Positions 1-5,457 of a stretch of DNA of 35,401 nucleotides are shown one piece after another. Source of the DNA: a virus; the IMG/VR virus record IMGVR_UViG_3300048556_000223, positions 1 through 35,401 of that record. The stretch is one strand, 5' to 3'. The notes under the pieces are model-generated. The model did no database searches. It was not told where the DNA came from and saw nothing but the letters and a program-made list of their open reading frames with translations. The position numbers and the translations under genes were made by a program. Positions within the stretch are counted from its first letter, which is position 1, and each line of letters opens with the position of its first letter.

Positions 1-127
1 GGATGGTATACCTACATCAAAGCTAAATGAGGTGTTTAAAAATGCTAGGAAAAATCAACATTCTCGTACGCGGTAGTATCGAAGAAGATGCTGACGATTA
101 CATGGGAGCTATCATCGAAGACTACAA
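1..127. repeat. Terminal overlap of a circular contig (left copy)
   Basis: Bases 1-127 are identical to 35275-35401. The length of exactly 127 matches a common maximum assembler k-mer, so this is most simply the overlap left when a circular or circularly permuted molecule is written as a linear contig. The genes spanning the join stay open, which supports real continuity. A true 127-bp terminal repeat is less likely but is not excluded by sequence alone. Confidence 0.9.
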
Positions 128-356
128 TGAGGCGGAAGGTATCCTACACTTGTTTGTAGATGCCGATGAAATTGAAGCAAGCTTTTTAGCTGAATCAGAA
201 ATAGAACACAGCGAAGCTTGGGGCCAGATGGCATCTCGAGAGATAGTCGACCTTTATATTTTTCTATGTGACTGGAAGGGTCATAGCATCATCAATGATG
301 AAGATGTTGTTTGGGATATTATTAAAACCGATGGAGGACAAAGGACATGGCACTAG
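42..356 (+). CDS. Hypothetical acidic protein, 104 aa
   Basis: I do not recognise the family. The protein is strongly acidic, with many Asp and Glu residues in its first 60 positions, and has no membrane segment or Cys cluster. I chose the ATG at 42 because a GAGGTG Shine-Dalgarno lies 7 bases upstream (29-34); an in-frame ATG at 27 would place the start upstream of that site. On the circle, its 5' end overlaps the 3' end of the gene at 35147-35350 by about 35 bases, and its 3' end overlaps the next gene by 10 bases, as in a tightly packed early operon. The function is unknown. Its acidity would fit a small host-modulating or DNA-mimic protein, but that is only a guess. Confidence 0.8.
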   Translation: MLGKINILVRGSIEEDADDYMGAIIEDYNEAEGILHLFVDADEIEASFLAESEIEHSEAWGQMASREIVDLYIFLCDWKGHSIINDEDVVWDIIKTDGGQRTWH

Positions 357-556
357 ATCCTTTAAAGGCCGTACCTATGATCGACACTGATGCGTGTGGA
401 TGGCACATGCAAGATTACATCAGCCTTATTAAATCTGATTACCGAGCTGGCTGGAACGATGCCATTGAGGGTAGGTCTAACATTAGCTCAAGCATTCATT
501 ACACCTATGGGTTCGATGATGCTACCGAATGGCAATACAGTTTTAGAGATGAGTGA
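347..556 (+). CDS. Hypothetical protein, 69 aa
   Basis: A small soluble protein of no recognised family, rich in aromatic and acidic residues (Trp-His, Tyr-Gly-Phe-Asp-Asp and Trp-Gln-Tyr near the C-terminus). The ATG lies just after an AAAGGAC Shine-Dalgarno and within the 3' end of the preceding gene, so the two are translationally coupled. It is the last gene of the early run before a 250-bp repeat-rich control region. Its pattern resembles small phage proteins that act on host targets, but nothing in the sequence defines a role. Confidence 0.7.
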   Translation: MALDPLKAVPMIDTDACGWHMQDYISLIKSDYRAGWNDAIEGRSNISSSIHYTYGFDDATEWQYSFRDE

Positions 557-644
557 TACACTGCTCTAGTCCAGGGCGAGTTCTCTTCCCCGGTAGTTGG
601 TTGGCGGCGTACCAATGGACAAAAACGCCGCACCTTCTTTCCAG

Positions 645-793
645 TGGCACAATCTAAAAGCCTGCGGTGGCACAAGTCTTGCAGGATGCTGGCACTTGAC
701 ATGCTCGCGCACTATGCCACCCTGTCTAACCAAATGCCACCGAACTATCAGCAAAAGAAAACTCTCTAAGAGATCAAATCCTGCGGTGGCACA
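645..793. repeat. Cluster of GTGGCA repeats in both orientations (operator or origin candidate)
   Basis: TGGCAC occurs at 645, 668, 690 and 787, and the inverted form ATGCCACC at 714-721 and 734-741. The 14-mer CCTGCGGTGGCACA is present twice, exactly, at 661-674 and 780-793. CGGTGGCA (665-672) and TGCCACCG (735-742) form an inverted pair. The second 14-mer ends 15 bases before the start of the HTH-phosphoesterase gene. This spacing suggests binding sites for a regulator, perhaps the HTH protein itself. The cluster fills the gap at 557-808, in which I see no credible gene. Confidence 0.6.
668..683 (+). promoter_or_regulatory. Candidate sigma-54 (-24/-12) promoter
   Basis: TGGCAC, five bases, then TTGCA reproduces the sigma-54 consensus, with GG and GC elements ten bases apart. 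A weaker copy (TGGCAC, five bases, ATGCT) follows at 690-705. Both point toward the gene at 809. The first sits inside an inverted repeat (CCTGC 661-665, GCAGG 681-685). Because TGGCAC also recurs as a repeat unit here, the match may be a by-product of binding sites for something else. Confidence 0.35.
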
Positions 794-808
794 TGCCGGG
801 GGAATGCA

Positions 809-1960
809 ATGTCATTACTTAAATACTGTAACACCGACCGACAACGACAGATTGTAGAGCTTCACGAACAGGGCTTGGGGTATACCAGAATTAGCCAGCA
901 AGTAGGCATTACCCGATTTTCTGTTAGAGATTCTCTTCAAACCATAAAATCTAGGGCCGCCGCTCAAGGCTATTCGCCACAGCATGATATGACTCGCACT
1001 GTACCCGATGCATTTACAGTCAAGGGAGTGTCTACCTACTACAATCAGGACGGGAACCCTATTGGCCAGTGGGTGAAATCTGTCGCTGACAAAGAAGCTC
1101 AGTTCCGTACGATGATTGAGCGGATTGAGTTGGCTTGCGAAGGCATAAAGCCTTGGGAGCCAATTGAACAACCGAAGGTCACACAAGACGATTTACTTTC
1201 CTTGCTCGTCATCACGGATTTTCATCTTGGTAGCTACTGTTGGGGTCAGGAGACTAGCGAGGACTATGACACCAACATGGCTCGTGATTTATTCCTATCA
1301 AGTATTAAAGAGATGATCGACAGTACGCCTAACAGCAAGATCGGAATGCTTTGTAATCTCGGTGACTTTTTGCACTGGGACGGACTGGAGCAATTGACTC
1401 CGAGCGGCAAAAATTTGCTTGAGGGCGACTCAAGATACTCGCGCATCGTAGACATAGCCATGACGGTTATGAACGAAGCTGTTCGCATGATGCTGGAGAA
1501 ATACGAAAAGGTTGTCTTTGTTTGCGCCGAGGGTAACCATGATATTGCTGGCTCTATATGGCTACGCAAGTTCATTAGGAAGCTATACGCAAACGAGCCA
1601 AGGCTTGAGGTTATTGATAACGACTTCCCGTATTACGCTTACCGACATGGCGAAGTCATGCTGTGCTTCCACCACGGGCACAAAGCTAAGATGGGTAGCC
1701 TTCCCAAAGTGTTTTCAAGCGAGCCGCGTTTCAGGCAAGACTGGGGCAAATCGAAGATAGCCTATATACACAGCGGCCATTATCACAGCGAGCGAGTATT
1801 AGAAGATGCGGGGGCCATTACAGAACAGCACCCCACATTAGCATCAAGAGATTCTTACGCAACAAGGCTTGGCCTTATGTCCCAAAGGGGCGCAAAGGTT
1901 ATTACCTATGACAAGACGGAAGGCGAAGTTAGTCGGATCACTATTCGCCCCGGCAATTAA
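809..1960 (+). CDS. HTH-containing calcineurin-like metallophosphoesterase
   Basis: The 383-aa protein has an N-terminal helix-turn-helix (about residues 8-50, resembling homeodomain/resolvase-type HTHs) followed by a binuclear-metal phosphoesterase domain (about 128-375). The metal-site motifs are visible in order: D137-F-H139, G-D186, G-N-H-D at 242-245, a His-His-Gly-His motif near 295 and H-S-G-H-Y-H near 325. Such enzymes hydrolyse phosphodiester or phosphomonoester bonds; SbcD and Mre11 nucleases belong to the same superfamily. The HTH suggests it acts on DNA, possibly in replication or recombination, and may bind the GTGGCA repeats just upstream. The ATG at 809 follows a GGGGGA Shine-Dalgarno. 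It is convergent with the small gene at 1957-2133, overlapping by 4 bases. The superfamily is secure; the substrate is unknown. Confidence 0.85.
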   Translation: MSLLKYCNTDRQRQIVELHEQGLGYTRISQQVGITRFSVRDSLQTIKSRAAAQGYSPQHDMTRTVPDAFTVKGVSTYYNQDGNPIGQWVKSVADKEAQFRTMIERIELACEGIKPWEPIEQPKVTQDDLLSLLVITDFHLGSYCWGQETSEDYDTNMARDLFLSSIKEMIDSTPNSKIGMLCNLGDFLHWDGLEQLTPSGKNLLEGDSRYSRIVDIAMTVMNEAVRMMLEKYEKVVFVCAEGNHDIAGSIWLRKFIRKLYANEPRLEVIDNDFPYYAYRHGEVMLCFHHGHKAKMGSLPKVFSSEPRFRQDWGKSKIAYIHSGHYHSERVLEDAGAITEQHPTLASRDSYATRLGLMSQRGAKVITYDKTEGEVSRITIRPGN

Positions 1961-2133
1961 GTCTCAGCATTTTCTCCTAAGACATCTTCAATGGTGGCCC
2001 TTGTAGTAAAGGGCTTACCTTTTGCGTCAATTAGATACTTGATATTTTGAGACTCTAGCACCTTGATTAACTTCGGCGTTGTATAAGCCTTGAAAATTTC
2101 AAATAGCTCTCGATAGTAAACATATTCAGTCAT
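1957..2133 (-). CDS. Small 58-aa protein, DUF4224-like
   Basis: A 58-codon frame with an excellent AGGAGA Shine-Dalgarno five bases before its ATG at 2133. The core, with Lys-Leu-Ile-Lys-Val-Leu-Glu then Ile-Lys-Tyr-Leu-Ile-Asp-Ala-Lys-Gly-Lys-Pro, resembles the DUF4224 group of small phage proteins often found beside integrases or excisionases; I recall this by pattern only. It lies directly downstream of an intrinsic terminator (2147-2169), so it would be expressed by readthrough or from its own promoter. Its stop overlaps the stop region of the convergent phosphoesterase gene. No integrase is present, so an excisionase role is doubtful. Confidence 0.75.
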   Translation of the reverse strand: MTEYVYYRELFEIFKAYTTPKLIKVLESQNIKYLIDAKGKPFTTRATIEDVLGENAET

Positions 2134-2146
2134 CAAACTCTCCTAT

Positions 2147-2169
2147 AAAAAAGCCCCGGAGTACGGGGC
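2147..2169 (-). terminator. Rho-independent terminator of the annealase operon
   Basis: Read on the minus strand: GCCCCG, a five-base loop and CGGGGC (2169-2153), followed by a run of six T residues (2152-2147). It lies 40 bases after the stop of the SSB-like gene. Confidence 0.85.
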
Positions 2170-2208
2170 AAGGGTGCGGGGAAAGGAACCAAAACCCCAC
2201 ACTGGAAG

Positions 2209-2505
2209 TTACCAAGGGATGTCGTCGTTTGGCACTGACTTTGGTGGGCCACTGCGAGCAGGCTGACGAGCTGGCTCCTGCGGTGTTGGCTTAAACGTAT
2301 CACGCTCAGCATACCACTTGCCAGATCGGCCTTCTTTAATCTCGACATTGATCCACTCAAGCGATGGATCGCCAGCTTTTTGTGCTCCTATCCACGAGCC
2401 AAACTCATCAAGCTTGAACGACAGCTTTAGCTTTACAAAGTCCGGCGCTGTATCTGGTGGTAGCTTGACGATCATGCCGTCTACAAATTTCTTTTCTTCA
2501 CTCAT
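2209..2505 (-). CDS. SSB-like single-stranded DNA-binding protein candidate
   Basis: 98 aa. The clearest feature is the end: a Pro/Arg-rich low-complexity linker (about residues 72-90) followed by Asn-Asp-Asp-Ile-Pro-Trp. Bacterial SSB ends in a near-identical acidic Asp-Asp-Ile-Pro-Phe tip that docks replication and recombination proteins. The first 70 residues are beta-rich with several aromatics (Phe-Gly-Ser-Trp-Ile-Gly), compatible with a small OB fold, but I do not see a canonical SSB signature. It starts at an ATGA overlap with the preceding gene and is the last gene before the terminator of an operon led by an ERF annealase, which fits a role in coating single strands. Known: the tail motif. 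Inferred: the function. Confidence 0.7.
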   Translation of the reverse strand: MSEEKKFVDGMIVKLPPDTAPDFVKLKLSFKLDEFGSWIGAQKAGDPSLEWINVEIKEGRSGKWYAERDTFKPTPQEPARQPARSGPPKSVPNDDIPW

Positions 2506-2741
2506 AGTGTTCTCCTTAATGGATTGATTTTCATTGCTTGGTTTTCAAGGGTAGTAAACACACCACCCTTTGATTGCGCCAGATTCAAAGCCTCCTTTAC
2601 CTCATTCGGCGTCTCTTCTACGATATAACGCAGTGTTTCCCACTCTTCATTAGCTACTGCGCTTTTAACTTGCTGGATAAAATCGAACTCCTCGCGTATC
2701 ACTTTCATGTACGCAAGGAACTCTTCTTCGTTGGTTACCAT
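2502..2741 (-). CDS. Hypothetical protein of the annealase operon, 79 aa
   Basis: A small, predicted all-helical acidic protein with no Cys cluster or membrane segment. It is sandwiched between the ERF gene (7-base overlap at its start) and the SSB-like gene (ATGA overlap at its end). Its position predicts involvement in the same single-strand annealing step, for instance as a partner of one of the two, but I do not recognise a family. The internal Glu-Glu-Trp-Glu-Thr-Leu segment and a Lys/Arg-rich C-terminus are the only notable features. Confidence 0.7.
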   Translation of the reverse strand: MVTNEEEFLAYMKVIREEFDFIQQVKSAVANEEWETLRYIVEETPNEVKEALNLAQSKGGVFTTLENQAMKINPLRRTL

Positions 2742-3127
2742 CCTCGTTTTGCGCCGGTTGTTGCATTGTTGGCGTCGTCGTCTTTGTCAGCTCCAATGCC
2801 TAGCGCCATTGATAGGCTGTACCTTTTTGCATAAGTAACTGCACTGCCGAACGCTTGAGCTGTTGGCTTATCTGCTCGGACAATCATCTTGCCAGTTGAT
2901 AGCGAATCACCATGGCCGTACAGCACAGTCTCAATGCAAGCCCCTACTTCACACTCATGGCTTAACTGCTGAATTAATATTCCCTTACTATTTAAAGCTT
3001 CCTTTGCGTAGTCCCAAAGATCTTCAAACTTAACGTAGCTACTTTTAAAGTGAGGGTTTACTGCATCTGCCTTGGCGTGGTCTAACTCTTTCTGAACTTC
3101 TAACAAGGCTTCAATTAGCTTGCTCAT
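2735..3127 (-). CDS. erf: ERF-superfamily single-strand annealing protein
   Basis: 130 aa. The N-terminus carries hallmarks of the ERF family: an initial helix (Leu-Ile-Glu-Ala-Leu-Leu-Glu-Val-Gln), then Asn-Pro-His-Phe-Lys-Ser-Ser-Tyr, then Leu-Trp-Asp-Tyr-Ala-Lys, followed by a glycine-containing beta segment and Ala-Val-Thr-Tyr-Ala-Lys-Arg-Tyr near residue 100. ERF proteins anneal complementary strands and promote recombination and genome circularisation. It is shorter than P22 Erf (about 200 aa) and lacks its C-terminal domain, which is common in small phages. It is the first gene of a three-gene minus-strand operon transcribed from the divergent region 3128-3273. The identification is firm; the mechanistic details are inferred from the family. 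Confidence 0.85.
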   Translation of the reverse strand: MSKLIEALLEVQKELDHAKADAVNPHFKSSYVKFEDLWDYAKEALNSKGILIQQLSHECEVGACIETVLYGHGDSLSTGKMIVRADKPTAQAFGSAVTYAKRYSLSMALGIGADKDDDANNATTGAKRGW

Positions 3128-3155
3128 ATCAGTCTCCTTTTTGGTAGGTCAGGCC

Positions 3156-3184
3156 ATACTATCGAAGTTTAAAAGAGTTGTAAA
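3156..3184 (-). promoter_or_regulatory. Candidate sigma-70 promoter for the annealase operon
   Basis: On the minus strand, TTTACA (3184-3179) and TAGTAT (3161-3156) are separated by 17 bases, about 25 bases upstream of the erf start. Overlapping 10-bp direct repeats (AAAGAGTTgt/AAAGAGTTtc, about 3172-3190) lie across the -35 box. On the opposite strand a TTGACA at 3209-3214 could serve the ATPase gene, but it lacks a good -10. Confidence 0.45.
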
Positions 3185-3192
3185 GAGTTTCA

Positions 3193-3207
3193 AACCTTTT
3201 AAAGGTT
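3193..3207. promoter_or_regulatory. Palindromic operator candidate between divergent genes
   Basis: AACCTTT, one base, AAAGGTT is a perfect inverted repeat. It sits between the minus-strand -35 box and a plus-strand TTGACA, where a repressor could control both the erf operon and the ATPase gene. Confidence 0.4.
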
Positions 3208-3273
3208 GTTGACAAGATTGGCTAGGTCGGTCACAGTTAAAGACTTTTCAGACCAAAACAGAGGAGACAGTAA

Positions 3274-4413
3274 ATGACTGATGAGTGGTCAATATACTGC
3301 GATGAGCAGAACCAAATAACAGCACCAACATCAATGTTAAAACCAATAATGGCAGGGCAAAATGGGAGATCTGCCCTAGACCGATTACGCAGTGCGGCAC
3401 TTAATGACCGCATTGAAGAGCTTGAGAGCCGGCTGGCCAAAGAAAGAGACGTTATCCCCGGCATGATTACCACTGGAACTGTAACGCTCGTGTACGCCCC
3501 GTCAGGAGCTGGTAAGACAGTATGGATTCTGGGCAACTTATTCCAATCTATCCGCAACAACCTTATCAAAGGCTCGGATGTTATTTATTTCAATGAAGAT
3601 GATGGGGCCAGGGGAGCTTTGCAGAAAGCCAAACTTGGCAAGCGCCACGGCATGACAATGGTTACGCTAGCAAATAGTAATGACCCCTCACTCCGAAATA
3701 CTAACCAAGCACTCGAGCTACTTAACGCTATTCGCGAAGAAGGCGAAGCAGACGGCAAGATCGTTATTTGCGACACCCTCAAGAAGTTTGTAGGCGTAAT
3801 GAACAAGGGTGAAATGCGTGATGTGCTTCATGTGTTTAGAGAGTTTGCGGCGGCAGGCGGCACAGTCGTATTGCTGGGGCATTGCAACAAGCATCGGAGC
3901 ATGGATGGGAGGCTTATCTTTGAAGGTGTTGGAGACCTCAAGGCTGATGTAGACAATATGTTTGGGCTTGATCCTCTCAATGATAAGTTTTCATTTCACC
4001 AAGAGTTGTTAGTAATCAATGAAAAAGATAGAAGCCAGATCAGCTTCGAGGGTGGATTCAAGTACAAGCAAACAAGCGAGACAGTGGGCTACGAAGAATC
4101 CGTAGATTCTGTTGAGTTTATGAGTCCTGATGACATCAGCGACATGAAAGCTAAACAGTCTGCGCAGATCAAGATTGGCAAAGCCATTGCTAAATACGAA
4201 GACGAGTACATATTTCTTAGCAGTTCAATGAAAGCTCACAAGCTTTACTCACAGGCAGACTTGTTTGACATGCTTAACGACAGCGAAATTAATCCAAACG
4301 GTGTGACGAAGAAGATGCTCCGCACTTGTATGGAGTTACTTAAAGGCAACAACCTCAAGCTGGAGCGCAGAGGAGCGCACGGCAAAAAATATTATCGCTG
4401 GATACCAATGTAA
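3274..4413 (+). CDS. RepA-like RecA-fold ATPase, probable replicative helicase or initiator
   Basis: 379 aa. Walker A is Ala-Pro-Ser-Gly-Ala-Gly-Lys-Thr at residues 75-82; an acidic pair follows beta-2 (E108-D109); Walker B is Ile-Val-Ile-Cys-Asp at 163-167; a conserved Gly-His near 202-203 fits sensor motif 3. This arrangement is that of RepA/AAA_25-type hexameric ATPases encoded by plasmids and phages that open or unwind origins. Residues about 290-379 look like a basic winged-helix domain, suggesting DNA binding. Directly downstream of the stop is an array of 9-bp iterons, a common partner of such proteins. The ATG at 3274 follows an AGAGGAGA Shine-Dalgarno. With no phage polymerase or primase, this is the main candidate for the core replication protein. 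Helicase versus initiator cannot be settled from sequence. Confidence 0.8.
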   Translation: MTDEWSIYCDEQNQITAPTSMLKPIMAGQNGRSALDRLRSAALNDRIEELESRLAKERDVIPGMITTGTVTLVYAPSGAGKTVWILGNLFQSIRNNLIKGSDVIYFNEDDGARGALQKAKLGKRHGMTMVTLANSNDPSLRNTNQALELLNAIREEGEADGKIVICDTLKKFVGVMNKGEMRDVLHVFREFAAAGGTVVLLGHCNKHRSMDGRLIFEGVGDLKADVDNMFGLDPLNDKFSFHQELLVINEKDRSQISFEGGFKYKQTSETVGYEESVDSVEFMSPDDISDMKAKQSAQIKIGKAIAKYEDEYIFLSSSMKAHKLYSQADLFDMLNDSEINPNGVTKKMLRTCMELLKGNNLKLERRGAHGKKYYRWIPM

Positions 4414-4414
4414 T

Positions 4415-4587
4415 CAGAATGCCCAGAATGCCTAGAATGCCCAGAATGCCCCAAAACCTCCAGAATGCCCCTAATGCCCACGTTTAGCGTGCCCGTCGCG
4501 TCGCATTAAGGGGGCTTACGGCGACAAGTAGGGGGGTAAAACTAGGGCATTAGAGGCCAGCTGGGCAAACTGGGCAAACTGGGCAAA
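4415..4587 (+). repeat. Iteron array A (9-bp repeats), origin candidate
   Basis: Four head-to-tail 9-mers (CAGAATGCC or TAGAATGCC) occupy 4415-4450 with exact 9-bp spacing. A fifth lies at 4461-4469, followed by CTAATGCCC (4471-4479). An inverted copy, GGGCATTAG, is at 4545-4553, and three head-to-tail CTGGGCAAA units at 4561-4587 are the inverse of TTTGCCCAG. The array begins 2 bases after the ATPase stop codon and fills the gap to NinB. The same units recur at 30302-30365, with 25 of 27 bases shared between 4461-4487 and 30339-30365. Confidence 0.85.
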
Positions 4588-4609
4588 CTGAATACCAAAG
4601 GAGATTAAC

Positions 4610-5035
4610 ATGATAGAACCATCACATCGCTGGCTAGTAGACAGCAAAGACAAGGCTAACTTTTTTATTAACTTCATCCTTGATCAATGGCAGGAAGGCA
4701 AGACAATCCTGTACTACATCAAAGACACTACGCGCAGTGATCGACAGAACAATGCAATGCACCTATGGTTTAGACAGGTAGCTAGCGAGCTAAATGACGC
4801 AGGCCATTACGTGCGACACCCGTTTAGTGATAGCTTTGAGATACCCTTTACTGAGGTGCTAGTTAAAGAGACCCTGTACAAGCCCGTTATAAAGGCCATG
4901 CACGGCAAGTCTTCAACAGCTAAGCTAACCCCTATCCAACTATCGGAAGCCGCTGAAGTGCTAATTAGGTGGCTCTCAGAGCATAAGCAGGTATATGTAC
5001 CATTCCCTCAACAACTAAAGGATCAATTGCAATGA
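4610..5035 (+). CDS. ninB: NinB-like recombination protein (lambda Orf family)
   Basis: 141 aa, the usual size of NinB. The pattern of an early Lys-rich segment, Arg-Ser-Asp-Arg-Gln-Asn-Asn-Ala-Met-His near residues 44-53 (family hallmark), then Leu near-C-terminal repeats and Trp-Leu-Ser-Glu at about 127, matches lambda NinB/Orf. That protein binds single-stranded DNA and SSB and can stand in for RecFOR mediators. A strong GGAG Shine-Dalgarno precedes the ATG, and the gene overlaps ninG by 4 bases, reproducing the ninB-ninG pairing of lambdoid phages. It probably helps load annealing or recombination proteins during replication. I am confident of the family. Confidence 0.85.
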   Translation: MIEPSHRWLVDSKDKANFFINFILDQWQEGKTILYYIKDTTRSDRQNNAMHLWFRQVASELNDAGHYVRHPFSDSFEIPFTEVLVKETLYKPVIKAMHGKSSTAKLTPIQLSEAAEVLIRWLSEHKQVYVPFPQQLKDQLQ

Positions 5036-5457
5036 AGTTAAAAAGAACGGCGGCGGATCATTGGTTCAGTAGGTGCATTCGCATACGCAACGAGTTCAAG
5101 TGCCAAGGCTGTGGCACACAATACGAATCAAATAGCACGGGACTGCACTGCTCTCATTACTTTAGCCGCGCTAAGAAGGGCATTCGGTACGACAAGATGA
5201 ACGCATTTGCTCACTGCTATGGATGCCACCAGCGATTTGGTAGTAGCCCGGACTACTTCGTGCGTCATTATATTGACACCTACGGCGAAGGTGCCCTTGA
5301 GTTACTTAGAGAAAAAGCAGAAGACATCGACTTAGCTAAGCGAGCACATAAAGAAGTTAAAGAGATAGCTAGGCATTACAAAGCAGAAGCCGCCCGTATG
5401 GAGAATGACAGGGCGGCAGGGGTAAGGGGTTGGTTGGAGTTTGTTAGTTGGGACTAA
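5032..5457 (+). CDS. ninG: NinG/Rap-like recombination endonuclease
   Basis: 141 aa. Zinc-binding and HNH-like features are clear: C24-x2-C27, then Leu-His-Cys-Ser-His near 38-42, then H61-C62-x2-C65-His. Lambda NinG (Rap) is a structure-specific endonuclease that cuts D-loops and Holliday junctions in recombination. A basic helical tail follows. It is shorter than lambda NinG (about 200 aa), mainly at the N-terminus. It starts inside the ninB stop region (ATGA-type overlap), so the two are coupled, and its stop overlaps by 4 bases that of the convergent late operon's last gene, leaving no room for a terminator between the two operons. Confidence 0.85.
   Translation: MKLKRTAADHWFSRCIRIRNEFKCQGCGTQYESNSTGLHCSHYFSRAKKGIRYDKMNAFAHCYGCHQRFGSSPDYFVRHYIDTYGEGALELLREKAEDIDLAKRAHKEVKEIARHYKAEAARMENDRAAGVRGWLEFVSWD

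Noticed and set aside
640-800. CRISPR-like array
   Set aside because: Repeats are only 6-14 bases, in both orientations and with unequal spacing; no cas genes are present. The same applies to the 9-bp iterons, which have no spacers.
566-857. Frames of 62-86 codons on both strands over the 557-808 gap
   Set aside because: They overlap the GTGGCA repeats, lack convincing ribosome sites and have Cys/Arg-rich compositions typical of chance frames.
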